Origin: UMGS1387 sp045646465
Lineage (GTDB): Bacteria; Bacillota; Clostridia; Oscillospirales; CAG-382
Length of the DNA stretch: 15,803 nucleotides
NCBI GenBank assembly: GCA_045646465.1
Contig: JAZRKT010000097.1
Location: 1-15,803, forward strand
Reading direction: 5' to 3'
The position numbers and the translations under genes were made by a program. Under the pieces are notes generated by a model. That model was not told the DNA's origin, did no database searches, and worked only from the letters and a program-made list of their open reading frames with translations. Of the stretch, positions 1 to 8,024 are shown one piece after another. How positions within the stretch are numbered: the stretch's first letter is position 1; each line of letters begins with the position of its first letter.

Positions 1-518
1 TTGTTTATTTTTCCGTCGATAATCAGCATATGCTGCAAACCGTTTTTATTCTCATCCTTTTCCTTTGACGGTAAATCCTTAAAGGGGATAATGCTTATGT
101 TTCCGTCAGGCTCAAGAACGGCATAGTTTATTTTATCTATAGACGAAACTCCTTCTTTTCGCATTGCGCTGACAAGCTCAGAAAGCGTTACCTGTGCTTT
201 ATACAATGCCTTTTTGTCTATTTTTCCTTTTACGGCTAAAAATTCCGGTTTTCCTGCCACAATATGTTTTACAAGAGGGATTCTTATACTCATTTTTGAA
301 ATAATATAATTTATTGCCACCACCGCCACCGAAAACAACACCGCCTCATATAGTGGCACCTCAGGATCGGTTATGGGCATACAGGCAATTTCCGACACCA
401 TAAAGGAGGTTACAAGCTCACTGAGCTCCAGTTGACTGACCTCTTTTTTTCCTGCAAGGCGCATTATAACTATACTTGATAAGTACATTACCGTTATTCT
501 TGCAACTGTTTTGAGCAT
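1..518 (-). CDS. DUF421 (YetF-like) membrane protein, 3' end beyond window
   Basis: About 172 residues are visible and the C-terminus lies outside the window. The start is an ATG at 518-516, preceded by an AAGGA-type ribosome binding site 11 nt upstream. The N-terminus carries a membrane segment followed by MRLAGKKEVSQLELSELV, then a second hydrophobic stretch with the PITDPEVPLYEA pattern and a third membrane segment (residues about 58-82). After that comes the cytosolic DUF421 domain with GKPEFLAVKGKID, a SELVSAMRKEG segment and YAVLEPDGNISIIP. These are hallmark features of the DUF421/YetF family, whose biochemical role is not settled. In Bacillus, members are linked to membrane or spore-associated functions. 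It lies downstream of the lipoprotein gene but is separated from it by a terminator hairpin, so it should have its own promoter. I do not see a convincing one. The family assignment is firm and the function is unknown. Confidence 0.88.
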   Translation of the reverse strand, partial: MLKTVARITVMYLSSIVIMRLAGKKEVSQLELSELVTSFMVSEIACMPITDPEVPLYEAVLFSVAVVAINYIISKMSIRIPLVKHIVAGKPEFLAVKGKIDKKALYKAQVTLSELVSAMRKEGVSSIDKINYAVLEPDGNISIIPFKDLPSKEKDENKNGLQHMLIIDGKIN

Positions 519-611
519 AACTTCACTTTTCCTTTTTGCTTTTTTATAGTTTTTCTGTTTTTGAGAAATTTATTCCTTATTTGTTTTTTACTGTGAGCCT
601 TACTGACATTT

Positions 612-653
612 ATCTGCATAAAAAGAAAAGAGCTACCTAAAGTAACTCTTTTC
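612..653 (-). terminator. Rho-independent terminator of the lipoprotein gene
   Basis: In the minus-strand transcript, GAAAAGAGTTAC (653-642) pairs with GTAGCTCTTTTC (636-625) over 12 positions with one G-U wobble, closing a 5-nt loop. It is followed by a T-rich run (CTTTTCTTTTTATG) reading toward 612. It lies about 50 bp after the stop of the lipoprotein gene and before the DUF421 gene, so it probably ends the lipoprotein transcript. Confidence 0.82.
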
Positions 654-702
654 ACCAATATTGAATTAGGCTTTAATTATTCAAGGCTTCTTATACAACA
701 GC

Positions 703-1656
703 TCACTCGCCATCTGCTGCAACTTCGACTTCTGTTACTGTCGCTTCTTCCTCAGGAACCTCTACTTCGTAGAATTCATAAAGTGCGCCATTTGCCTTGA
801 CTGCCAAAGCAAGGTCCTCTGCTCCTTCGGGAACTGAGAAGGTGAGCGCCTTATCGCTCATAAATACAGCATTGTCGTCAAGCTCAAGCTCTGCGTTTTC
901 AACAGTAATCTTAACTGCGTCGGTACCGGACAATGCATAGTATGCAACGCTCTTTACATCCTTTGAAAGAGTATAATCATTATTGCCGTTGAACTTGAGA
1001 AGAATACCATCGCCCACTACAACTGCTTGGTCCTTAAGTGCACTGTACCAAGCGATTTCATTAAGCTGAGAGGAGAACGCCATAAAGCCGATTTCAGTTA
1101 CTGTTGCAGGAAATTCATTTCCGATAGCATCGTAAAGAGGACCTTTTGCTTCTTCTGTGGCAGCTACTGGATACATAAGCATACCAAGCTTATCAATGTT
1201 ATTTGAGTTATAGAAAGCATTTGCTTCAATTGTTTCAAGTGCTGCAGGCAGAGAAACAGCACGAAGATTGGGACAGCTCTGGAAAGCACCCTTTTCTATG
1301 ACAGTTACTGTTTCGGGAATAACAACAGTTTCGATTGTTTCATTTTCTGCAAAAACATATGTACCGATAACAGTAACGGGAACAACGTCGCCGTATACCG
1401 GGTCAGTAATTGTATCGGGAACAATTACCTCTGCTTCTTCGCCGAGATAGCCTGTAATCTTGGCTGTCATATCAAATGTGTTTACTTCAAATTCGTAATC
1501 AAGCTGTGCTTCGGGAACTTCTATTGTTACAACTTCATCAACAACTTCGTTTTCCACAACAACTTCTTCCTTTTTAGTCTCCTTCTTACCGCAAGCCGAA
1601 AGCAAAACTGCGCCTGCAAGACCCAAACAAAGCATCGATACAAGTATCTTTTTCAT
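703..1656 (-). CDS. Acidic BspA-like leucine-rich-repeat lipoprotein
   Basis: Predicted 317-residue exported lipoprotein. I chose the ATG at 1656-1654 over an earlier one at 1719. It has an AAGGAG site 8 nt upstream, and the product then begins with a proper signal peptide (MKK, hydrophobic core) ending in lipobox LSAC with the lipidated Cys at residue 22. The upstream ATG would bury this signal and overlaps the promoter -35/-10 region. Residues 25-50 are a Lys/Glu/Val-rich linker. About 65-155 show BspA-type LRR_5 repeats (IGTYVFAENETIETVVIP, IEKGAFQSCPNLRAVSLP, IEANAFYNSNNI), with degenerate repeats to about 275 and a Val/Glu-rich acidic tail. Proteins with these repeats are usually surface-exposed and often contribute to adhesion or protein binding, but the ligand here is unknown. 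It has its own promoter and terminator and is therefore likely monocistronic. Confidence 0.85.
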   Translation of the reverse strand: MKKILVSMLCLGLAGAVLLSACGKKETKKEEVVVENEVVDEVVTIEVPEAQLDYEFEVNTFDMTAKITGYLGEEAEVIVPDTITDPVYGDVVPVTVIGTYVFAENETIETVVIPETVTVIEKGAFQSCPNLRAVSLPAALETIEANAFYNSNNIDKLGMLMYPVAATEEAKGPLYDAIGNEFPATVTEIGFMAFSSQLNEIAWYSALKDQAVVVGDGILLKFNGNNDYTLSKDVKSVAYYALSGTDAVKITVENAELELDDNAVFMSDKALTFSVPEGAEDLALAVKANGALYEFYEVEVPEEEATVTEVEVAADGE

Positions 1657-1702
1657 AGTAAAACTCCTTATCTGCAGAAAATTTCCATACTTTAACATTA
1701 CA

Positions 1703-1731
1703 ACTATATCACAATTCAATTAAAATTTCAA
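1703..1731 (-). promoter_or_regulatory. Sigma-A type promoter of the lipoprotein gene
   Basis: On the minus strand, TTGAAA (1731-1726) and TATAGT (1708-1703) are separated by exactly 17 nt. The -10 element lies about 45 bp upstream of the chosen lipoprotein start codon. Both hexamers differ from consensus at only one or two positions, so the gene is probably well expressed independently of polA. Confidence 0.75.
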
Positions 1732-1796
1732 TAGCAATTTTTATGTTGTTGCACTTTTCACAATAATTCGGAACAATTTTTATATTTTGTTCCAAA

Positions 1797-4334
1797 TTAA
1801 CCGTGACATTGTTCCCAGTTTTTGCCTGTTTGAGCCGCAACTTCAAAATTAACATCAAGACCTGTATCACGGCTCATTTCTTTTTCAAGCAGCTCCTTTG
1901 CTTTATCTGCATCCTTTTCGCTGCATTCTAAGATAAGCTCGTCGTGCACCTGAAGAATAAGCTTTGCATCAAGCTTTTGTTCTTTGAGTGCTTTATACAC
2001 CCGTACCATTGCAATTTTAATAATATCCGCCGCCGTACCCTGTATGGGTGCATTCATGGCAACTCTTTCGCCGAAGGCTCTTTGCATAAAAATTCTGCTT
2101 GAAAGCTCAGGGATATATCTTCTTCTTGCAAAGAAGGTTGTAACAAAGCCGTCCTCCTTAGCCTTAGCCTTGACGCCTTCAAGATACGCCTTGACAGCAG
2201 GATACTTTTCAAAGTAGCGATTTATATATTCGGACGCTTCCTTTTTTGTAACCTTCATATCTCCTGCCAGCGAAAAATCGCTGATGCCGTAAATTATGCC
2301 AAAGTTTATAGCCTTCGCCTTTTTACGCATTTCTCCCGTAACAGCCTCAGGGCTTACTCCAAACACCTGACTTGCCGTCATAGTGTGAATGTCCTTGCCT
2401 TCACGGTAGGTGGAAAGCATATTTTCATCTCCCGAAATTGCAGCCATTACTCTCAGCTCAATCTGTGAATAGTCAGCATCTATCAGCACCTTGCCGTCCT
2501 CGGGAATAAACACCTTACGTATTTCTCTGCCTTCGGCAGTACGTATGGGAATGTTCTGCAAATTTGGCTCTGCGCTTGAAAGACGTCCCGTCAGCGTAAA
2601 CGCCTGCTTGAAATTGGTGTGAAGCCTTCCATCCTCACCCAGTGCCTTGAGCAAACCGTCGGCATAAGTGCTTTTAAGCTTTGACACCGTTCTGAATTCA
2701 AGAATTTCATCAATAATGGGACTTACGCTTCTCAGCTTTTCAAGGCTTTCGGCATCGGTGGAGTAGCCGCTTTTTGTCTTTTTCACGGGAGGAAGCATCA
2801 TTTTTTCAAAGAGCACCTCGCCAAGCTGTTTCGGCGAATTTATATTGAACTCGCACCCTGCAAGCTCATATATGTCTTTTTGCCTTGCGTTTATTCTCTC
2901 ATCAAGCTCTTTACCGTATTTTTCAAGAGCTTCTTTATTTATAAGAAAGCCCTCGTTTTCCATATCCTCAAGAATGAGCGCAAGAGGAAATTCTACTTCA
3001 TACAACAGGTATTCCTGGCCGTTGTTTCTTATTTTTTCACTTAATTCATCTTTAAGCTTTGCTATATTTACGGCGCACAGCAAGCCCTTCTGAACTTGGT
3101 CCTCAAGATTTATCCCGCCTGTGCCGTATGCACTTACAAGGTTGTCTTCATTTACAACCGAGCTTGGGTCAGCAACGTATGATGCAAGCAAAACATCATA
3201 ATATTTGCAATCAATACCTTCAATACCTGCCTTGCGCAACATTTTCATTATGCTCTTTATGTCGTGCACCGTGATGCTTTTATCGGCATCGCAGAAAATA
3301 TCAGCAAGATTTTTTTCATTACACGGCAAAACGTAATTTTTTCCGTCCTTCAACGAAACATATATACTGTCATCAGTAATATAAAGTGCAAATTCGTTAT
3401 CTGCAACTTCCCAAACGTTTTGTATACCTGTACACGAAAAGCAAACGTTGTCCGTACATACCGTCATTTCAGCTTGACGCAGATTCATACTCTTGATAAT
3501 GCTTTCAAGCTCAAGACTTTCGCACAAGCTGAGAAGTCCTGCTTTATTTGTACCTTTGTATTCAAGCTCATCAAGAGTAACTCCCAGAGGAACGTTCTTT
3601 ACAATCTCTGCCAGAAATCTGCTGGCAAAAGCCATTTCCTTATCGACTTTCAGCTTTTCAAGGACACCCTTTGAAATACCTTCTGCCGTATCAAGTATGT
3701 CGTACAGATTTTCCACACTTGTAAAGCGCTTTATAAGGTCTATCGCCGTTTTTTCACCAATACCCTTGACGCCGGGAATGTTATCGCTGGTATCTCCCAT
3801 TAGCGCCTTGACTTCTATAAGGCTCTTAGGCTTTACGCCGTACTTTTCATCTACTGCCTTTTCGTCAATCTCCAACGTTTCCTTTGTTGAAAGATACAGC
3901 ACCGTCACATTTTCGTTTACAAGCTGATACGAGTCGCGATCCCCCGTCAGAATGTATACCTGTATATCATACTTGCCATACTGCGACAAAGTGCCGAGAA
4001 TGTCGTCTGCTTCAAAGCCGGGGGCAGTAATCATATGAAAGCCAAGAAGCTGAGAAGCATTTTTTGCATCATCAAGCTGCTCTGCAAGCTCTGCGGGCAT
4101 ACCTTTTCGTGTTGCCTTATAAAAGTCATACTTTTCGTGTCTGAAAGTAGGCTTTTTTAAGTCAAAGGCTATTGCCGCATAGTCGGGCTTTACGCTCTCA
4201 AGATGATTGTGTAGCATCTTTATAAAGCCGAAGGTGGCATTTGTGTTTTTTCCGTCTCTTGTGGTTAACGGCTTTACTCCGTAAAATGCTCTGTTCAGCA
4301 AGCTATTGCCGTCTACACATAAAAGTTTTTTCAT
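1797..4334 (-). CDS. polA: DNA polymerase I (5' nuclease, inactive 3' exonuclease, polymerase)
   Basis: An 845-residue protein that removes RNA primers, fills gaps and acts in repair. Residues 1-290 are the 5' nuclease and helix-hairpin-helix region (VDGNSLLNRAFYG, FEADDILG 107-114, LTGDRDSYQL 129-138, GDTSDNIPGVKGIGEKT 180-196). Residues about 290-450 correspond to the 3'-5' proofreading domain, but the catalytic DxE motif is absent (the strand reads FALYITDDSIYVSL). Proofreading is therefore predicted lost, as in Bacillus and Thermus enzymes. The polymerase domain is intact: motif A DYSQIELR with Asp621, the O-helix with Arg670, Lys674, Phe678 and Tyr682, and motif C VHDE with Asp798. Phe at 678 predicts discrimination against dideoxynucleotides. 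The start is an ATG with a weak, extended Shine-Dalgarno (AAAGAGTGATG). It lies 181 bp after dxr, separated by a hairpin repeat. Confidence 0.97.
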   Translation of the reverse strand: MKKLLCVDGNSLLNRAFYGVKPLTTRDGKNTNATFGFIKMLHNHLESVKPDYAAIAFDLKKPTFRHEKYDFYKATRKGMPAELAEQLDDAKNASQLLGFHMITAPGFEADDILGTLSQYGKYDIQVYILTGDRDSYQLVNENVTVLYLSTKETLEIDEKAVDEKYGVKPKSLIEVKALMGDTSDNIPGVKGIGEKTAIDLIKRFTSVENLYDILDTAEGISKGVLEKLKVDKEMAFASRFLAEIVKNVPLGVTLDELEYKGTNKAGLLSLCESLELESIIKSMNLRQAEMTVCTDNVCFSCTGIQNVWEVADNEFALYITDDSIYVSLKDGKNYVLPCNEKNLADIFCDADKSITVHDIKSIMKMLRKAGIEGIDCKYYDVLLASYVADPSSVVNEDNLVSAYGTGGINLEDQVQKGLLCAVNIAKLKDELSEKIRNNGQEYLLYEVEFPLALILEDMENEGFLINKEALEKYGKELDERINARQKDIYELAGCEFNINSPKQLGEVLFEKMMLPPVKKTKSGYSTDAESLEKLRSVSPIIDEILEFRTVSKLKSTYADGLLKALGEDGRLHTNFKQAFTLTGRLSSAEPNLQNIPIRTAEGREIRKVFIPEDGKVLIDADYSQIELRVMAAISGDENMLSTYREGKDIHTMTASQVFGVSPEAVTGEMRKKAKAINFGIIYGISDFSLAGDMKVTKKEASEYINRYFEKYPAVKAYLEGVKAKAKEDGFVTTFFARRRYIPELSSRIFMQRAFGERVAMNAPIQGTAADIIKIAMVRVYKALKEQKLDAKLILQVHDELILECSEKDADKAKELLEKEMSRDTGLDVNFEVAAQTGKNWEQCHG

Positions 4335-4368
4335 ATCATCACTCTTTTAAAGTTAGTTTGTGTATTGT

Positions 4369-4404
4369 CTTTTGTACTTTTCTTTCAAGAAAAGTAACCA
4401 AAAG
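4369..4404. repeat. Long near-perfect hairpin, candidate dispersed intergenic repeat
   Basis: TACTTTTCTT (4375-4384) and AAGAAAAGTA (4387-4396) are perfect complements around a 2-nt loop. The flanking CTTTTG (4369-4374) and CAAAAG (4399-4404) extend the stem by six pairs beyond a 2-nt bulge. It lies in the 181-bp dxr-polA spacer (4335-4515), which has no gene. The rest of the spacer (4405-4515) is uncharacterised and I see no riboswitch or clear promoter there. The stem is AT-rich and is not followed by a T-run on the minus strand, so it is not a standard terminator. The sequence resembles a GGTTACTTTTCTT-type palindrome that I associate with repeated spacers in gut Firmicutes and Bacteroidetes. 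That recollection is unchecked. Confidence 0.6.
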
Positions 4405-4515
4405 AACTTTATTTTGGCTGTCGCCGTTGGGCAAACTATTTCGGGTTAATATTTTCTTCTGTGGCGATTTTTGATTGTCATTTCTGCAATTTTTAAGCTT
4501 TTGGCTTAATACCAT

Positions 4516-5664
4516 TTATTTTGCTTTTTCACGGCAATAAACTTTTGCCTGTTTATCTGCCTCGATGATATCTTCAATTGTCGGGCTATCGGTATTTCCG
4601 TTTTTAAAGTGCTCGGTGCAGCTTTCCATAATATCGAAAATATCGGTATACTTTATTTTATCCTGTAAAAACAGATTTACACATTCTTCGTTTGACGCAT
4701 TATAAACGCATGTGCCTATATCTCCGTATTCTACAGCCCTTTTTGCAAGCATTATTGAAGGGAAGGTTTTATGGTCAACATCAAAAAATGTCAGCTTTCC
4801 TACCTTTGTAAGGTCAAGCTTTTTACTTATGCCCTCAACTCTTTCGGGGTAAGTGAGAGCATACTGTATGCAAAGACGCATATCGGCTTCACCCAGCTGT
4901 GCCATAACAGAGCCGTCAACCGTTTCAACCATCGAATGAATAATACTTTCACGGTTAACTATAACATCAATTTTTTTCATAGGGAAATCAAAAAGATGCA
5001 TTGCTTCAATCATTTCAAGTCCCTTATTCACAAGAGTAGAGCTATAAATTGTAATGCCTTTTCCCATACTCCAATTGGGATGCTTCAATGCCTGCTCCTT
5101 GGTAACATCAACCAATTGTTCTCGGGTATATCCGAAAAATGGTCCTCCCGATGCCGTAATTATAAGTCTGTCAACTTCTGAATGTTTGCAGCTTCTCAAG
5201 CACTGATGAATAGCGCAATGCTCACTGTCTATGGGAATTACGGGAACATTTTTTTCTCTTGCCTTATTCATAACAAGTCTTCCAGCCGAAACAAGAGTTT
5301 CCTTATTAGCAAGAGCAATATTTTTGCCTTTTTCAATGGCTGAAATTGTAGGAACAAGTCCCGCAAAGCCTATAATTGCATTGACTACGGTATCTGGCTC
5401 ATCAAGTAAGGCTATTTGCTTTGCACTGTCTTTACCGTCAATTATCGTAACCTTTTCGCCTGCAAGTGCATCCTTTACCTTTTGTGCCGCATTTTTATCA
5501 GAGACTGCTATATATTCAGGTTTTACGTCATAATACTGCTTAATAAGTAAATCCGCATTTGAATTTGCACTTATTGCCACAACATCAAGCCCTAAGTGCT
5601 TTGCAACATCAAGCGTCTGCGTACCTATTGAGCCTGTTGAGCCGAGAACAGAAATTTTATTCAT
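4516..5664 (-). CDS. dxr: 1-deoxy-D-xylulose 5-phosphate reductoisomerase
   Basis: A 382-residue enzyme that converts DXP to MEP with NADPH, the first committed step of the MEP isoprenoid pathway, in the cytosol. The N-terminal Rossmann motif is GSTGSIGTQTLDV (residues 8-20). NADPH-domain motifs AIIGFAGLVPTISAIEKG and ALANKETLVSAG follow (96-127). The metal and substrate residues are visible: Asp146 and Glu148 in PIDSEH, the flexible loop region ASGGPFFGYT with the HPNWSMG motif (195-201), and NKGLEMIE with Asn213, Lys214, Glu217 and Glu220. Length is normal for the family. The ATG has an AAAGGA site about 10 nt upstream. Many Firmicutes place dxr beside cdsA, rseP and ispG. Here it sits alone between a topoisomerase gene and polA, just 32 nt after a hairpin, so its promoter is unclear. 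Confidence 0.97.
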   Translation of the reverse strand: MNKISVLGSTGSIGTQTLDVAKHLGLDVVAISANSNADLLIKQYYDVKPEYIAVSDKNAAQKVKDALAGEKVTIIDGKDSAKQIALLDEPDTVVNAIIGFAGLVPTISAIEKGKNIALANKETLVSAGRLVMNKAREKNVPVIPIDSEHCAIHQCLRSCKHSEVDRLIITASGGPFFGYTREQLVDVTKEQALKHPNWSMGKGITIYSSTLVNKGLEMIEAMHLFDFPMKKIDVIVNRESIIHSMVETVDGSVMAQLGEADMRLCIQYALTYPERVEGISKKLDLTKVGKLTFFDVDHKTFPSIMLAKRAVEYGDIGTCVYNASNEECVNLFLQDKIKYTDIFDIMESCTEHFKNGNTDSPTIEDIIEADKQAKVYCREKAK

Positions 5665-5689
5665 TTTTTCACTGTCCTTTTATTTTTAA

Positions 5690-5728
5690 TTAAACAGAAA
5701 GCCTCGCATCAGATACGGCGAAGCCTTC
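5690..5728 (-). terminator. Hairpin terminator or attenuator between the ParC-like gene and dxr
   Basis: In the minus-strand RNA, GAAGGCTTCGC (5728-5718) pairs with GCGAGGCTTTC (5707-5697) over 11 positions including two G-U wobbles, with a 10-nt loop. A moderately T-rich tail (TTTCTGTTTAATT) follows. It starts 13 bp after the topoisomerase stop codon and ends 32 nt before dxr. The tail is not a pure T-run, so termination may be partial. Confidence 0.65.
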
Positions 5729-5741
5729 ATTTTTTGTTATT

Positions 5742-7979
5742 TCAGTTAAGGAAAGAAAGCTGTTTGCCATTTGTAACGGTAGTACCTGTGCTGGGAATCT
5801 TTGTCTTTCTGTATCGGCTGAAAATTTCCTTTCTTTCTTCGCTGCCGTCATCAATAAATTCTGTCGCCTTGATAATTTTTTGTCCCTTTTTAAGAGTAAA
5901 GCAAATTGTACCGCTTGAAGTTCTTGTTACCTTAGATGTAAGAATTGATGAACTTACAATCATAGCCTTTCCACCGTCGGAGGTTAAGAAGAAGTCTTTG
6001 TTATCGCTTCTTGTTTTTATTTCGGGAATAAAGAAAATTCCAACCGCCTTGCTATCTGCGCTGTAAGCATTGGTAAGCTTTTTACGGTTTGTCTTTGTTT
6101 CGTAGCAGCTTAAGGGAATAAGAACAGCTTTACCGTTTTCAAAGAACAGTGCAACGCTTCCCTTATAGTCCTTCGTAACGGTCATTGCAACAATATTTTC
6201 ATTTTCCTCAAAGCTAAGCTTTGCAGGAATAAATTCACCAAGTGAAGAGGGTTTTACCTCATCAAAGTCGTCAAGCTTTGCCTTATAAACCTGACACTTG
6301 TCGCTGAAAGCAACTATATCATAGTCATTTGCTACAAGAGCGCTGTAAATTATGCTGTCATTTTCCTTAAGCTTCTGTTCTTCAACCTTTGCTTTGTCGC
6401 TTTTGGGAGGAAGAATTTTCTTAAAGTAGCCTTCCTTTGTAATAACAACATTTACGGGATAGTCAAGAACTGCAGGCTCATCGGCAGCAGTATTTTCAAA
6501 CTCGTAAACAATTTCGGTTTTTCTCGGCTTCGCATACTTTTTCTTGATTTCTGAGAGCTGCTTAGAAATAATTGCTCTTACCTTTCTTTCGCTCTTCAAT
6601 GTATCCTCAGTATCGGCTATTTTCTTTTCAAGCTCATCAGTTTCTTCAAGTCTGTTTAATATGTACTCCTTGTTTAAATATCTCAACTTTATTTCGGCAA
6701 TATATTCTGCCTGAATTTCGTCAATGTTAAAACCCTTCATCAAGTTGGGAATTACGTCTTTATCCTTTTCGGTTTTTCTGATAATTTTAATAGCCTTGTC
6801 TATATCCGCAAGTATTTCTTTAAGACCAAGCAAAAGATGGAGCTTTTCCTTCATCTTCTGAAGGTTGAAATACAGTTCTCTCTTTATACATTCGCTTCTC
6901 CACGCTGTCCATTCTTCGATAATTTCACGTATGCCGAGAGTTTTTGGTGTTCCTGCTATAAGAACGTTAAAATTGCAGGAGAAGGAGTCTTCAAGAGTGG
7001 TATTTTTGAGAAGACGGTTCATCAGCTTTTCGTGGTCTGCGCCTCTCTTAAGGTCTATTGTAAGCCTCAGACCGTCAATACCCGTTTCATCTCTGACATC
7101 GCTTATTTCTTTAACTTTGCCTTCCTTTGCAAGTGCGGAAATTTTATCTATTATCGCCTCAACCTTTGTTGAATAAGGTATTTCGGTAATTTCTATGCAG
7201 TTATCCTTTTTGTTGTAGGAGTATTTACTTCTGATTTTAAAGGACCCACGTCCTGTTTTGTAAATTTCCTCCATTTGTGCCCTGTCGTAAAGAAGATATC
7301 CGCCTGTCGTAAAGTCTGGAGCCTTGATTATATCAAGCAAATCCACATTTGGATCCTTTATAAACTCACAAACCGCATCGCAGACTTCTCCCAGATTAAA
7401 AGAGCAAAAATCCGAAGCCATACCGACAGCAATACCCTTATTTGGAGAAACAAGTATATTCGGAAAAGCTGTCGGCAAAAGGGTAGGCTCCTTTTGCGTT
7501 CCGTCAAAGTTATCCACCATTTCTACGGCATCCTTATCAATACCGGAAAAGATATATTCGCAGAATGGATCGAGCTTTGCTTCCGTATATCTTGCCGCCG
7601 CAAACGCCATATCTGAATAAACCTTACCGAATGAGCCCTTTGACTCAACAAAAGGATGAAGCAATGCTTCATTACCCTTGGTAAGACGCACCATTGTTTC
7701 GTAAATTGCCGCATCGCCGTGGGGATTCAGCTGCATTGTCTGACCTACTATGTTTGAAGACTTTGTAAGGTTGCCGTGCATAAGTCCCATTTTGTACATT
7801 GTGTATAGCAGCTTTCTGTGGCTGGGCTTGAAGCCGTCAATTTCGGGGATAGCTCTTGAAATAATAACACTCATTGCATAGGGCATATAGTTAACCTTCA
7901 GAGTTTCTGTTATGCCCTGGTCGGTAACCACAGCCTCTATTTCGGGTTCTTCAATTTTTTTTATTTTCTTCTTAGGCAC
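5742..7979 (-). CDS. Type IIA topoisomerase A subunit, ParC-like
   Basis: A 745-residue DNA breakage-reunion subunit that would act as A2B2 with a GyrB/ParE partner to pass duplexes (decatenation or relaxation). Residues 20-370 form the winged-helix and breakage-reunion core: YAMSVIISRAIPEIDGFKPSHRK (34-56), NPHGDAAIYETMVR (85-98), and catalytic Tyr131 in AAARYTEAKL, followed by TLLPTAFPNILV. A tower and coiled-coil region spans about 370-490. The C-terminal beta-pinwheel-like part lacks a GyrA box (QRRGGKG), so gyrase-type wrapping is unlikely and a ParC role fits better. Start is a GTG. An in-frame TGA lies just four codons upstream, so no earlier start is possible. The ribosome site is weak. 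The gene follows dnaN by 45 nt, apparently in one transcript. No parE or gyrB is in the window. It could also be named gyrA-like, so I leave the symbol empty. Confidence 0.9.
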   Translation of the reverse strand: MPKKKIKKIEEPEIEAVVTDQGITETLKVNYMPYAMSVIISRAIPEIDGFKPSHRKLLYTMYKMGLMHGNLTKSSNIVGQTMQLNPHGDAAIYETMVRLTKGNEALLHPFVESKGSFGKVYSDMAFAAARYTEAKLDPFCEYIFSGIDKDAVEMVDNFDGTQKEPTLLPTAFPNILVSPNKGIAVGMASDFCSFNLGEVCDAVCEFIKDPNVDLLDIIKAPDFTTGGYLLYDRAQMEEIYKTGRGSFKIRSKYSYNKKDNCIEITEIPYSTKVEAIIDKISALAKEGKVKEISDVRDETGIDGLRLTIDLKRGADHEKLMNRLLKNTTLEDSFSCNFNVLIAGTPKTLGIREIIEEWTAWRSECIKRELYFNLQKMKEKLHLLLGLKEILADIDKAIKIIRKTEKDKDVIPNLMKGFNIDEIQAEYIAEIKLRYLNKEYILNRLEETDELEKKIADTEDTLKSERKVRAIISKQLSEIKKKYAKPRKTEIVYEFENTAADEPAVLDYPVNVVITKEGYFKKILPPKSDKAKVEEQKLKENDSIIYSALVANDYDIVAFSDKCQVYKAKLDDFDEVKPSSLGEFIPAKLSFEENENIVAMTVTKDYKGSVALFFENGKAVLIPLSCYETKTNRKKLTNAYSADSKAVGIFFIPEIKTRSDNKDFFLTSDGGKAMIVSSSILTSKVTRTSSGTICFTLKKGQKIIKATEFIDDGSEERKEIFSRYRKTKIPSTGTTVTNGKQLSFLN

Positions 7980-8024
7980 TTTATTTGCTCACTTTCTTAA
8001 GATTTTAAGCTAAATTTGTGCTGT

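Noticed and set aside
519..611. Promoter for the DUF421 gene
   Set aside because: A TATAAA-like hexamer is present but no acceptable -35 lies at the right distance.
1657..1719. Earlier ATG for the lipoprotein gene (21 extra residues)
   Set aside because: It would precede a complete signal peptide and lipobox, lacks a ribosome site and overlaps the promoter.
1770..1793. GGAACAA/TTGTTCC inverted repeat just after the polA stop as a terminator
   Set aside because: The stem is only 7 bp with a 10-nt loop and no T-run follows on the minus strand. It could be weak or chance symmetry.
3264..3674. Plus-strand open frames inside polA, dxr, the topoisomerase and other genes
   Set aside because: They are antisense to well-supported genes, have low-complexity composition, no ribosome sites and no recognisable domains.
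4493..4509. TTAAGC/GCTTAA hairpin after the dxr stop as a terminator
   Set aside because: The stem is six pairs, mostly A-T, and is followed by A residues on the transcribed strand, not T.
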